From Sphaeramia orbicularis (lineage: Eukaryota; Chordata; Actinopteri; Kurtiformes; Apogonidae), in NCBI RefSeq assembly GCF_902148855.1, contig NC_043974.1, positions 21,515,950 to 21,579,949 on the forward strand: a DNA stretch of 64,000 nt, read 5' to 3'. A program made the translations under genes and the position numbers. Shown in pieces: positions 14,918 through 29,180 of this stretch; position 1 is the first letter of the stretch, and each line of letters starts with the position of its first letter. The notes beneath the pieces were generated by a model, which had not been told where the DNA came from, ran no database searches, and worked only from the letters and a program-made list of their open reading frames with translations.

Positions 14918-17900
14918 ATGGACGGACTGGCCGTGGAAGTTCGCGGCTCGAATGGGGCCTTCTACAAGGTAACCTGGTAACAGTCGTAGTTTCTAGTTGT
15001 CCCAGTTAAAAGTTTTGTTTCAGGTAAAACAATGTGGCTTCGTTCTTCTGAGCTCGGATAGCTAGCCCTTACTTCTTTAATGCTAACTTGGATCCATTGC
15101 TGACAAACAGGGATGGTTTGGCGTTCCATTAGGGATGGCCATTGTGGGGTGGGTAGCTAGCTCCAGCTAGCTCTTAAGCTAGGTACACTTGTCATCATCG
15201 TTTATGGCGTATATTTGGTCATTTTTCGTAGATGCCCATGTGATTAGTGCTTATGCCATTGGAGACAAATATCTAAAGCTTGCACCCTGCACATGATATC
15301 TCCTAACACAGTGCTTTGTCTTGGAGTGTGGACTGAAAGCATTTTACACAGAAGCGATCTGCTAATCAGACAGCTGTTATGCTGTTTATGCATACAAGTA
15401 TGAGGAGATGCTATGTCAAAGCTCACGTATTCCATGACTGTTTGGACCACGTTTTAGCTCTACTGAATGTAGCATCTGTTAATTGCCCTGAGAGGGAAGA
15501 GCAAGAGTGACAGTTTCTGTTTCAATTCTCCCTCAATTCAATTATTTAGTTTCACATCCACATACATGGCTTCAGACTTTGTTGTTACTGTTTCACAGCG
15601 TGTTTTCAAACATTTTAGAGACTGGGTGAGTTAGTTTCTTTAAATACTGCTCATTTCACTAGTACAACATAGTGTTATTGGCAGTCACTCATAGAGATTT
15701 GGGCGTTGTTTAATCCCAAATTGTTTTAGGCTCAAAATCTTTTAGGTTTGACATCAAATTTGATCTATAACACTGATAGAAATGCAGCACTCCTAACCTG
15801 AGATGACATGAGTATTACTGAGATAAATGTATGTGGCCGTCTAGAGATGTAAACCTTATGACTTGCCTTACTTTTGATTTCTCACAATTAAAACAAATTC
15901 GCTTTACATGTGTTCTTCTCTGTGCTGCCGCCGTTAGCAGGCCAAATGACTCCAGGCTCAAAGCACATGGTGGTTTAGAGATGAGCCTATATTTACTCTC
16001 CTTATGCTGCCTCACCTGTCGTTCTGTTTTACAGGGTGACAGTTTGGCTCTGGCATGAATGAACACTTTCCACTCATCTCTGGTACGGCCGTTATCTCAC
16101 ACCTCTCATTTTGAGGATGAGGTGGCCGTGTGTTGGTGACATTGTAAATGTTATAACCCAACTGAGATATGATTTTCATGACGGGAGGTGGGGGTGAAGT
16201 TGTGGACAGTCCTTTGAATATGCTTATTCACTTTTTAATCTAACTTAATTTGGATCAAATGTATTAAACTTGTGAGGAAAACGGTACTTTTTCAGCATCA
16301 AGCACATACCAGGCAAACCAATAAAAGCCTAACTGAAAATTTATTTGTGGTTGAGTATTTACAAGAAAAACATTTCAGATCAATATCTTCTCATATGGGC
16401 AAGAAATGAACAGAACTTGACAGATAAAAATACATTTTCACTTAAAGGGAGGTTGTAAACTTAGTCGTCTTGTCTGGAAGAGCTGGCTCACCACATGAGC
16501 TTGGATATGGCCGCTGGCCTCAGGATGAAGTAACATCATTACAAAGCTGCTTCTGACACCTGTCTGCGCCTAAGTTTTTTTGCTAGTCATGCCAGAGAGT
16601 GGGCTAACCTGCCCTTTGACCTTGTAGTGTTCAGTGGAAGCAGTACTTAACCTGACAAACAAGCACATACACCTGTCTCCCAATGTCACCTTGCAAATGG
16701 GAGGATGAACACTTCTTGGTCAAACCTGTTTCCATCGGCTGGGTCTAATGCCACTGCCATTGTGTAGAATGGCACACGGTAACAGCTGGCACAGGAATAA
16801 AAAAAAAATGACCATCAGTAAGAGCTTTCCAACAACAGCAGTGATTGATTGAACATTTGGAACAGCCCAGGACCCTAACGTGTACAAAATTTCCACACAC
16901 TTCCCATAAACCTCTGATCATCTTCTTCCTTCTCAAAGGCAGCATCTTCCCAGCAGGTGTTTCCACCCCCCAGGCTTATAAGAGGAGAAACTGCCCCATC
17001 TCTCTGTCCCATATATGGTAGTGTCACATAGAGGCAGGTCACGCCTACTACTTCCCTTCTGTCTTGTTATTGCACAGGACTGGGGGGTTGGTTAAAATTT
17101 ATGGGACCTTCTGATTTGTGGATGGTCATGATGGGCATGCAGCACGTTAAAGCGTCATCTCAATTCTAATAGTTCACATAGTTCAACCATATAGGCTGAG
17201 CTATGTTCACACCAGGTTCTCCTACATACAACTTTGTAAACTTGCTTAGTGTAAAATTATAGGCTTCTAACCTACTGACAAAGAGAAAGCTCACACATTT
17301 TAATTCTGTTTGTGTGTGTGTAAGAGAGTGAGAGAGATTTCCAGGCTGTCGGTGCTGTCAAGAGGAGTCAGTGTTCCTCGTCACTTCATCCAGCACCAAA
17401 TTCACTGCCAGACAATTGTGTCAGTGATGTGATGTGTTGGCTTCCAAATAGTCCTAGATGCTCTTTTTTTCAGCAACACTCACAGTATTGATCTAGCATG
17501 ACTTACAAGCTGGCTGTTTTGTTTACATGCAAAATCAAACACACCCAACTTCACCTCATCACTGTCACGCTGCCTTGTGGATTCATGGGACTAAAATTCT
17601 TTGTCTGCTTTTATTTTAGGGTTACATCAAAGATGTCCACGATGACTCACTCACAATTGTATTTGAAAACAAGTAAGTTTGCTCTGCTGTTAACCTCTCG
17701 TGTATATCTGCTTAGTCTTTACATTGGGAAATAAAGCCTGAATGCCAGTAGTAAGAGTAAAGGTGACTACCCCAGGCTGCTGATTTACTCAGGCATTCAA
17801 AATTGTCCTCCTCAGCACCTGTGTTTGGCACACAGCTGTCCATACATGTCTCTAACAGTTTTTTTACCTCCTGATCTGACCCCCTCTGCCATTCTGATAG

Positions 17901-20900
17901 CATGCTTTCCTCTGCTCCTAGCCCCACCTTCTGTCGCTTTCCAATACCCCCACCACCCATCCCATGGGTCTCTCTTTATCTTCTTGGCTCAACGTGTAGA
18001 GCAGGGTGCCCCTAAAAATAGTGGCCTGAGGTATGCGTGGTGGGAGGGATGGCAGTTTAGTGGCCTGTGTCATTTTTGGGTTGGTTCCTACCCCTCCTCC
18101 CCTTCACTTTCCCTGAGCACATGAAGGTGTTGGAATAGACGGTTGTGAAAGACAGTGAATGAACGAAACCCCTTCTTTGATGTGTAATCACACTCTTAAA
18201 TAAAGAACTTCAAGATCGCAGTTCATTTTGGCTCATTTAATTAATTATCAATGCAAAAAGAACACGTGTAAATTACATTTTTTTTTGTGTGCAATGTAAG
18301 TCAATAAATGTCACCTTTGACAGGAAGTGTGGCATAACGTTACAGCACTGTGTTAAACTATTTAGAATTTTTCATTTAATGTAAAAGAGAATGATATAAT
18401 GAGCAGTCACTGTCTAGACACAGTTCTTTAGATTTCCTCATTAAGCCTAATGAACCATTTTAGTTTTTATTTTCATTATCTCTGTTAATGTCTTGCGCAA
18501 CAGTGTGTGGGTAATAATGGTCATTTCAGTCCTACTATGAAAACCATGGTCTAGACAATTTGAAATGCGTTTCAATATTAAATATTGCTGTCTGAGATAG
18601 TTGATAAGTGTTTGTGTTTTGTTTCACTAAAGCTGGCAGCCAGAGAGACAGTTGCCCTTCAGCGATGTACGGTTGCCTCCTCCAGCTGACTACCACAAGG
18701 AAATTGGTGAAGGGGAGGAGGTGGAGGTAAGAGCTTTGCATCTTTGCTCGTCTGACTCAGCTCAGACGTATTAGATTTTAAAAACAATAGTTCAGTAGTG
18801 GCTCGAATTGTCTTTGACTCATTTCTCATGAATTCAGTGTGGCCTTAAGTATGAAAAAAACCTTACATTGAAATATATGCATTAAAACTTGAATAAGTAT
18901 TTGACCTACTGACTGCACTAAAAATTGTTTAAGTTTATGAGTATATCTAGTGGGATTTGGACTCACTGATTGGAATATTATTTTATAAACACGTTAATTG
19001 CCATGATATTACAGTATTGTTTACTCTGAAACTGGCATTTGGTATATTTGTATACTGTACCTCAGATTACAACAAAAAGATCAGTCTTTGCTGTTCAACA
19101 TCATGCAAAGTTATTGTCAAACCCATTGAATTTACCTCATGCATTTTGTTCATAAAGCTATAAGACCTAATAGACTGCATTGTTTTGTGAAAAAGGTATT
19201 TTAGATATTTCACTTGGAGTTGATTTGTTTGTTTTTCCAAGGAAAATACACAGGTTACTGATTTTCAAATGTGAATTTACCAGTCAAAACATATTAACTT
19301 AAATTAGCATAAAATACAAAAGCTAAAAGGAAAAAAAAAAGTGCAACTTTGTTTTTATGCATATTTTACACAGTATGAAACCAACTATCACAATACTGAC
19401 ACTGGAACTTCAAATGGTAGCTTTTTGTGATCATATAATGAGATGGGATTGCAGTTTGATTAATTGTACAGCATTAGTTCATAACACACCATGTATTTCT
19501 TTTGCTTTTCTGAATGCTTGACATTAATTTGCTTCCTAAACATTCCGCCACTTTGTGCCCTCACACAGGTTTACTCTAGGGCCAATGAACAGGAGCCATG
19601 TGGCTGGTGGCTGGCCCGGGTCAGAATGATGAAGGGAGAGGTGAGTGGTTTTTAGGAACTCAAGAACGTTGTCTTGAAAAGTTGGCAAGTGGTTAAACTG
19701 TAACTGTTTTACATGGGTGCATTCTAAAGCAGAAGATATTCCAGAAATAATTCATATTATCTATATTTGCCTGACCTCAACAGCCTTTTGCATCACATAG
19801 AACCATAAGTGTGTGTAAGGGATCATTTGTTTCTGAGAGTAGTTGTTGGGGTATAAATATTCTGCAATTATTGGGCTCAAAGGGAGTTTGCACAGACAAA
19901 TTATGCTAATTAACACATCTAGCTATGTTCGCATTAGTCTTTGAAGTTAACCATCTTACTTATACAGACACAAGTAAATAAAGTAGAGCAAATATCAGAA
20001 GACCAATCAATTATGTTATTGTTCCACTTAAAAGTCAAGTTGATTCAGTCTGACATTTTCCACTCTCACACAGAACCGTGAAGGCAACACGGTATGTGCA
20101 GAGTTGATGTGTGCGTCTAATCATTGGTTATAGTGGCATTCGGTCTGGAAAGTGGCTGATGGCATGCTACTCTTTTTTTTTTTTTTTTCTGGGTGGTGTT
20201 AAAGTTGGTTCTTCATAGTCTTTGCCATTTTACATGCTTACATGACAAACAATAATTCACATAGCTGTCATGTAGGCTACCACAGCTAGCTGCCTTAGCT
20301 ATAACTTACAAGTCTTGTTGATATCTTCCAGTAAAGTTATATATGCCACAGCTGTGTGTTTCTTATTAATGGTTTGTCACTCATGTTTCACTGTCAGATA
20401 TTATTTTCACCAGTATAGTGATGGTGTTACCAAACAACGCACCTGTTAAAGGATTTGTTGCTTGGACGTCACTCAAAGGACACTTTTATTTAATGCATTT
20501 ACGTGTAACTATGAAACATTTCATCTATTTCATCCATCTATTTTCTTAGTGCTATTGATGAAGTGACTGTTGCTGTTACATATTTCCAGGCCTACTTTGC
20601 ATCCTCTGTTCCTTAGTGATTAATACTCAGTAATAGCTAAGGATTGGTTATTGAGTTCTGAGTGTTGCAGTGTGCTGCATGTAAAGGGAATATACAGTAG
20701 TACTGAGCTAACTACGGTGATCTACTGCTGTTAAATGAGCTCAAAGAGGCAGAACATCCTGATGTGAACTGACATTGTACCTTTAAATTATATTTCCCAT
20801 CAACCCTTTGCTTCTTCCCTACACTGACTTGATGTGTCAAAATGGATTTGCACGAGCCTTAATCTAACAAGAACAGCTGGCGTATTTAGAGGTATTTTTC

Positions 20901-23900
20901 AAAATTTTTCATCATTTGAACCAGTGCTGGCGCTCATTCACCAGCATGAGCTGCAGGTTGAATAGTGGGTCAGTGGGATATGGAAAGGGCAGCTTTGCAG
21001 CGCTACTGTGCCAGGGGAGTTGCTTCTGGTGTAGTGCTGTTATTTGGAACAGTCTGATAAGAGCCTGCAGGAATGTCTAGCATTGACTGATGGCTTTAAT
21101 TCTGTCCTTTGAGCATGGAGTGTGCAGTGTTCATCTCAATGCCTCACTCTCTCACAGTTTGCCTGTTTCTTTGACTCGTATTTTTCTAATTTTTCACTGT
21201 CAGCTGTTCATGTTTGCTATTATACAAAAAGAACTAGAACAGGCATGTAACTTTATTCATATGGATAAGATCTTTTAGTTTAGTATTACTTCCAATCAGT
21301 GACATCAGTTGTTTTTTAGTTTGACAGCAGGTTTTTATTTTGTATGGGTTAGTTTAATTGGTCTGGACATGTCTTTGCATATTAACCTATCTCTGTTATT
21401 CTTTGTGCTGGTTTCAGTTCTATGTGATTGAATACGCAGCGTGTGACGCTACATACAACGAGATTGTCACATCAGAGCGCATCAGGCCACTCAATCCCAA
21501 CAGCCCTTCCTCTCGAAACTCCTTCCACAAGGTCCCAATCCCTGTACCAGAAGACCTGAGGGATATGTGAGTGTCTTTACAATGTCAGGTTGCATGCAGT
21601 AGATGGATTTATGTCAACACTTAAGCTTAAAATACAAGCCTTGTGATGTTCCAGATGATGTGAATTGAGATAAATGGCTACATCTTGGCCCATTTCCTTG
21701 TGAGTTGCTTTCTTACCGCACAACTTGTCCCCATGAGCAGTGTTGTTCTTGTTGCTTATTGCTGCCAAATGAATAACGACACTAACTCTCCTGTGGATTG
21801 TTTTTTTTTGTTTTTCTTTTTTATTGACAGCTGTGCAAATGACAATATTCACAAAGACTTCAGGAAAGCTATCGGAGCCAACTGCATCTTCTATAGTGCC
21901 CAAACACAAGAACTCATTGTACTGGTTAGTAGCCCAAATACTGACTTCAGCTGGATTTTGTTTGTTGGAATATTGGGTGCTCTTGTTACATGTCCATAGA
22001 TGAGTAAATGAAAAGAATTACAATAATATCAGATCTTTTCAAATGATCCTTATGCCAGTGGTTTTGTGTGAATCTCCTCCTTACTGAGTACTTCAACAAT
22101 ATACAGCTGCCGTCCCTTCCTTCCCCTTCTCCTACATATTGCTTTTGTTCCTATTTATCTGGGATGTGATTTATTCTTCTTTGTAAACAAAACAAATGCC
22201 ATGACAAAACTATGAATTAACATGTTCTCACAGCACAAAAGTTTCCAGTTGGATTAATAAAGAGTTTCCTATCTTTAATTCTTTATCACTAGTAACTGGT
22301 GTGTCATTTTGTAACTTTGACATTAAATTTCATCCCTTTTATATTATCTCCACAGTCAACAAACGAAACCACAGTAAAGCGTGCTGCTCTTCTGAGCGAC
22401 ATGCATTTCCGCAGCATCCGTACCAAGCTTATGTTAATGTCCCGAAATGAAGAAGCCACTAAACACTTGGAGGTACATATCCACACACTCGCATCAACAT
22501 GAACATCATTTGCCTGCTCTTGCTGCCAAGAAAGTGCTAATTGGAATCAGCTTCACATTTTAGTTTGCACAATACACACAAATTAACACTGGTCTGCTAC
22601 TATCTCTAGACAAGTAAGCAGTTAGCGTCAGCATACCAGGAGGAGGTGAGGGTCAGGGAGGACTTGATGGGCCTCGCCATCGGCTCCCATGGTGCCAACA
22701 TTCAACAGGCAAGGAAGGTGCCTGGTGTCACAGCTATTGAACTAGAGGAGGAAAGTTGCACTTTCAGGATCTACGGAGAGGTATGCTGATATTATGCACC
22801 TACATTTCGGCTTGTTTTATGCCATATGGATACATTTATAGTGGTGCAATTTGTCCTGATGTTTCTGTTGCCTTCTAGACCCCAGAGGCAGTGAAACAGG
22901 CGAGAGAGTACCTTGAGTTCAAAGAAGACTACTTTCAGGTACCCAGGAACCTTGTAGGTGAGTGGTCATTATAACCTTATTATGCCTTATAGTGTTGGTA
23001 GCAGCATCTCTCTTCCCCATTATCTTCTCCTTGTTAGCACACATCTGGCTTATTATGACATTGTGTAACACATTGTTTTTTCCTGTCACAGGCAAAGTCA
23101 TCGGCAAGAACGGCAAAGTCATCCAAGAGATTGTGGACAAGTCGGGTGTGGTTCGTGTCAGGATTGAGGGAGACAACGACAAAAAACTTCCCCGGGAGGA
23201 GGTAGGCAGGCAGGGGGCTGGCAGAGACGACACTGCCAGCAGCAAAGAGGTGAATGGTCCGTTCGGCTGGTCTCCCAGTCGCCTACAAACCCCCCCACCC
23301 CCTTGTTTTCCCACCCTGCCCTCCAAAAAGCAAAGCTTCTTACCTGCAGCACAGTGATGTCCCATGTGCTGTCTGCTTTGACACTGTTCCATTGTGCTGC
23401 TTTGTCTCTCCTGCTCTGTCACTAGTGGTTATGTTTTCACTGCTTTCAGTACATACTGTACAGCCTATGTCAGTTAAGATTGCTGTGTGTGGGCACTCAT
23501 GTTGTCCATTGCTTCTGATGGATTGACTTGTTTTTGTGGTTTGAGCCTTGTGTGACTTATAAGCTATAATTCACTTCTTCTGGAGACTGCAGTTTTTCAT
23601 GATAAGTTATATCTCCCCCACAAGGGGCGTAAACTGTACAGTGATGATCACCTGTTAACTCTGACATGTAACTCTGGATCTTCCCCTGTCTGTTTCATCA
23701 GGGCATGGTTCCCTTCGTGTTTGTGGGAACCAAAGAGAACATTAGCAATGCTCAGGCTCTGCTGGAGTACCACGTGTCCTATCTCCAGGTTAGTTCATCT
23801 TCCATGTTGACCGCTAGAGGGCCACACCAACATTGCCACTTCTGTGCTTTTAAAATGTGTTCCTGCATGTTTTGTAGCCAGTTGAAATTGTCTTTATTTT

Positions 23901-26900
23901 GGTGCTTTCTTCAGTCTGAAATTTAATCTATGAGTTTCCATTTTCCCTCTTTCTCAGAATTACTTTTAAAACTCTTATGATGTGAAAATGCATTTCTTAG
24001 AAGCCCAGTTAATTTGTGTGAAATGGGTAGGGCTAGAGGGGCTGTGTGTAGGGTCATTTCATATTGGTCACCTGTCTCCCTCCTCATGAGGAAAGCTGCT
24101 GAGTGCACCTCATTTTGCCCTTACCTCATGTGCTTTTATAAATAGCCCCTCTCTGTGGGATGGGGTGAAGGGTATGCTGGAGTTTAGATTACCAGCTATC
24201 TGGACCCTCGACTTCCATAAATAACATCAGACCCCCGCACTGCTTCACTTCCTTCACATCGCCATTTGCCGCCTCCCTTGAGGTTCAGCTGTCGTTGGTG
24301 GAGGCAGCTGTCGCACTGTGAAGTGAGAACCCTCCACTGAACCACCAAAGAAACTGCTCTCAGTGCGATGCTGCCATTAGGCACCGCCACCTTCATCTGT
24401 CCACATGGTTCAGAAGGAAAGCTGTGGCACTCCTAAAAGCTGTTAAGATCTTAGGTGTCATTAAACATTAGAAACTGATGTGTGACTATTTTCTTTTTCT
24501 GGCTGTAGGCCTTATAGATTCAAGGTTACTCACTGTCACATGTAACAAGTACAATAGAATGGGCCTTTGATTAAAAGTCTGTTGCTCTTCTATATCCATT
24601 TCCACTCTTGGAATCTAACTATTTTTAACAGAAGCAATAAAATTATTTTCACATTCATGAAATGATTTTTAGATTTTTTAAATTCTTTAGTGAATGACCA
24701 TGTAATAAGCAAGATAATATTCTGTAACTTTATTATTATGCAAAATAAATCCCAACAGGCTGGATGCAGAACCACCCTCTTTTTCCCCTGTTGGGTTTTA
24801 TTTTGCAGTTATGACCGTTTTGCTCTATATTGTCCCATAATAGAAGTTCAGAAGAACTGAAGAGCAGTTCAGGGAGTGCGCCGCTGTGTGTAGTCAGTGT
24901 TGTTCAGCCTGCTTGTCATGTGAACGGGAAGCCTTGATCTTCAAAAAAACAACATACTATCCCAGAAATGGAATTATAAGACTCACTTTGACATCATCAT
25001 TACTTCCCCTTTTCAACAACTAGCCTTGCCAGAATAGGGTCACTGAATACACTCTAAATGGGTCTGATGTGTCTGTTCCATCTGGGAACTCTGGCTCTGT
25101 TTGACGAGATTAAACAGAAAGGGAACGTATCTGTGTTTATAACATACACTGTAGTTTCACATCTACTCAAAGCACATTGAGAAATTGTTAAACCTATTGA
25201 ATCACAAAGCGGTTTTCTTACTTTAAATGCAGCGGTGCTTTACGAAAGACTACAGTGAATTAATGATGCTATTGGCCAACTGTTTACTTGTCCACTAACA
25301 GCTTATATTTACCAACCCACATGCAGTCTTGCCAGTTCTGTGGGCTTGCCAAAGCGCATTCCTATTAGCTTGAGCACTCAACTTTACACATTACTGCCAC
25401 GTAGTGGTAGAATGATGGGAAAGTGTGACTTTTAAGACCACATCTTGTTCCCAGCTCAATACATCAGCATTAGTGTGTTTTATTGCACCAGCTGAAGTGC
25501 AGGATAACATGCCTGGACCTGTACTTACAATTGAATTGTGGTTTTATTCCCTACACATGTACACAATTCACATGATAGCAGATGAATCTTTTTTTGTAAG
25601 GGGGATTTTCACTTCATTGTGTTTTAAAAGCTCATTAGGCAAAGTATTGCATCCAAGGCATCATGTTGTGAGTAGGGGGTTATTTTTAAATGCATTACTT
25701 TTACTCTTGTCATGACTTCAGGAAGTGGAGCAGCTGCGCCTAGAGCGTCTCCAGATTGACGAACAGCTTCGCCAGATTGGAGTGGGATACCGTGCACCTA
25801 CTAACCGAAGTGGAGGCCCAGGTGGTGACCGGGAGAAAGGCTATTTGACAGACGAAAGCAGCAACTCACTCCACACCTCTCGCACCTATGGAGGCCGAGG
25901 CAGAGGACGCAGGGCCTCCAACAGCCAGTACTCTGGATATGGTAAAAACAACTAATTTCCATGGCTGAGCTGTACTTGTCTGTTCATGAGTAATACAGAC
26001 AAGGATAAATCTGTCATAAATATGTTTATCTTGTCTGCTTGGTTTAGGCACAAACTCTGAACTGTCTAATGCTTCTGAGTCGGAAGATGTTAATGAACGA
26101 GACCAGCGGCCACGTGGCATAGGTGGAGAAGACAGAGGCTCCAGGCGGGGCGGCAGGGGCCGGGGCTCCAACTCCGGACGAGGCCGTGGAGGCCCAGGGT
26201 CCAAGCCCTCCAACTCAATCAGCTCAGGTAATGAAAGCCCATGTTCACTTTTCCAACATGCATGGAATGATTCCCAATTTTAAAGTATTTGTACAAATGG
26301 ATGTCTTAAAGCTAATAGCTAAATTGTTTTTTCTGTGACATTTTCAGTGCTGAGGGACCCAGACAGTAATCCGTACTCCCTGCTGGAAGGTGAGGGAGAG
26401 CTTGCTGACACAGATATGAATGAAGGCATGGGTGGAGACCGCCGCAGACGCTCTAGACGCCGCCGCAATGACCAGGAGCCAAGTGTGATGGACGCCGCTG
26501 CTGAGTCGGACAGCCAGGCTGGCCCCAGCGAGAATGGACTGGGTGAGAATCTCACAGTGTAGTCTGTGTTTTTTCTAGTCCGGAAATAGATTAAAGTATG
26601 AAACGAAAATAAAAAATAAAATACTCGTTGATGGAGGAGACTGTGTTCTGGTATTATCAGAGATACTGACCCACGTTTTTCATTTGACTGTTAGATGAAG
26701 AAGCTAGACCTCAACGTCGCAACCGAAGCCGCCGCCGCCGCAACCGTGGCAACCGCCCAGAGGGTGGTTCAGCCAGCCGTGACAGACAGCCAGGTGAGAG
26801 TGGTGAGTTGTTGTGTTTTACGTGTCAACATTTTTCTCATTAAACAGGACAATGTATTATTCATCAAGATGACTCTCGGGTGTTTGCTTCAGACCTGAAA

Positions 26901-27548
26901 TCTGTCAAACAGTTTTGTTTTTATAGCCTAAGGGTAATACTATAACATTTTATATCAACAGTGTACTTCCCAGCAGTTGTCTTAGCTAACAAGATGTCAA
27001 TGTTTCTAGTGACTGTTGCTGACTACATATCCCGTGCTGAGTCCCAGAGCAGACAGAATCTGCCTCAGAAGGAAAACCACGCTGGCCTGGAACCCAAGGT
27101 ATGGCTAAAATGGGTCATAAAATATTCACATGTACATCTTTATACAGTACATATTAATCTAACCTTTTAAAAACAACAGTTTACAGAATGTTTTGAGAGA
27201 CTGTAAGTAATGTAACAACAGAAAGTGTTAAAAAAATAAGCCAAAATTAAGGTATAGTTAAAATAAACTTGATAAGAATTGAAAACAGAAAAATGCAAAG
27301 TAAGATTTCAAAACAAGATGATAAGAAAGCAAAATGTCAAAATGAAAGCAATGGAAAAGATGAGATAAAATATCTTATAAAATCGTATGGCTCAGCTCTT
27401 AGTTAAACCTCTTTTCATTTTTGTTGCTTTGATTCAGGAAAACGGGACAAGCTCCAAGAAGGATGAGCGAACGCCCTCCAAGCGTTCCCCCAGCAAAGGC
27501 ATGAGCTCGGCCAGCGACACCCTGACCTTGGTCAACGGGGTTTCGTAA
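14918..27548 (+). CDS. fxr2: FMR1 autosomal homolog 2 (fragile X-related protein 2)
   Basis: RNA-binding, polyribosome-associated translational regulator of the FMRP family. Seventeen coding exons: 14918-14968, 17620-17672, 18633-18726, 19569-19640, 21418-21566, 21831-21924, 22356-22472, 22610-22780, 22879-22957, 23092-23201, 23702-23788, 25722-25941, 26048-26227, 26348-26542, 26695-26793, 27010-27098 and 27438-27548. All phases agree: 656 aa (human 673). Order: two Tudor/Agenet repeats (about 4-120, with [11 protein letters not shown] and [15 protein letters not shown]), KH1 ([15 protein letters not shown]), KH2 ([19 protein letters not shown]), the nuclear export helix [20 protein letters not shown], an RGG-rich tail, and [13 protein letters not shown]. 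The basic block [17 protein letters not shown] (exon 15) is the FXR2 nucleolar signal and separates it from FXR1 and FMR1. The C terminus is VNGVS. No exon is missing. Confidence 0.96.
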
Positions 27549-29180
27549 AGATACGGCCCCGCCCCTCGCGAACCCAAGTCTAGAGCAAGACTCCATGGCA
27601 AACTCTGTCCCTGCTTGCATTAACTTAAACCTTAAACAGATGAGTGAAAAGTACCTGACAAAATACCTGAATTCATACTATGAGTGAAAAAGTACAAAAA
27701 AACGACAAACGCATCTACTTAAAACCACACGTTAACGGTGTATGCTATCCTATCTATCAGTACTTAGTGCTTATTTAAAAAAACAACTAGCTTGCCAAAA
27801 AAGAGCTGGTGGATATGACTTGATTTTTAAAAGAAATACTGAAACACGAGAAACAGGACAAGACTTTTTTTTGTTTTTGAAACGGTTGTCTTTATTTGTG
27901 TCTTTTTTTGTTATGTTTATTTTGTTCATTGTTTATCACTGGTTTGGACTTGGCGGTCGCTCTCTCAACCAAAACAGACACGTCTCTTAACAGTGTTAAA
28001 TTACAGACAAGAGAGATGTAAACTGTAGGGAGTGGCGTACGAGCAGACAGTCCAATAGCTTATGTGACGCGATGTTCGCACACTGAACCTGGGAGTGGAG
28101 TCGGATTGGAATATTGATAGACATTGTGCCTTGAATTTGAAAAAAAAAAAAAAAAAAAGATTAAAAAACACAAATTTCTCCATTAAGTTTGCTTTTGTTT
28201 CCCGAGAGGAAGAAAAGAGGGAGAGGTGTTCTTCCAGGTTTTTGGTTTCGTTTTATGGAGAGAACAGATCTGTAAAGGAGTGATGATTAAACAGAGAGGA
28301 TACAGGAAAGGAGGGAGTGGCTGGCCAAGGTGAGGAAAAAGAGGTCTGGTGCCAAACATGAAATTCAAGGCGCTTTGGGGTCAGTGCGTGTATGTGCGTG
28401 CGCGCGTATGTGTGTGTTTGTGTGTGAGATTTGGCAACCACAAAACTAAAATGGGAGGGGTGAGGTGACAACGCATAACGAAGCGCTGAGACTGTCACAT
28501 GGTGAGGCATCTCTATTTATCAACAGGCCTGAGAGGTGGCTGATGCGTCACTTCCTCCTCTCGCCTGTTATAGGGTTTTGGAGGGTCCAGGGTACCCGTG
28601 GCACCCGCACAGCCTTGTAAACAGGACAGGCTGAAACCAGACAGAAGGCAGACTTGGACTATAGATTTAGAGTTAAAGAGAACTATACCGTGCCTCTTTC
28701 TGTGTCGGAGGAGGCAGCGGTGCTAGCTTCCAGCCACACGAGTGTCTTGATAAACCACTGCAGCGCGCAGCTCCGGATGCACACGAGGGCGACCACCTTT
28801 CTGGGACAGGTGCTGCTAGGTGGGGAGGGCCTGGAGACTGCGGACTGTGAGAATGGGACAGCTTAAAATGAGACGAGAGCCATACGCACATGACACACAG
28901 GCCCACACTTACAGGTACACACACAAGGCATACACACCAGGTGTGAAAACGCGTGGTCGCCCGTGTGGCACAAAGTAGAGGACTGCAACTTTAAACAAGC
29001 GAGGTGGCTGTCTTGTACCTGGCAGTTTGGGTCGACAAATGGAGTAAGAGAGGGACTCGAAACCTCAGTGGCTCTCTGCTCATGTTGTTACTGTTGTCTT
29101 GGTTACCGCTCTCAAGTTTTTTTTGTTGCTATTTCCACATCTTAGAAAATATTAAATAAAAAATTGAAGTGAAATCAACC
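27549..29180 (+). other. fxr2 3' UTR
   Basis: Sequence after the stop runs without another gene to AATAAA at 29155-29160, the likely main cleavage signal. A second AATAAA at 29920-29925, after a GT-rich tract, could give a longer form. An A-run lies at 28140-28158. Confidence 0.6.
29155..29160 (+). promoter_or_regulatory. Candidate polyadenylation signal of fxr2
   Basis: AATAAA about 1.6 kb after the stop codon. A distal alternative is at 29920-29925. Confidence 0.5.

Noticed and set aside
22919-23422. 167-aa minus-strand frame across fxr2 exons 9-10
   Set aside because: Antisense to coding exons and introns of fxr2. No family resemblance.
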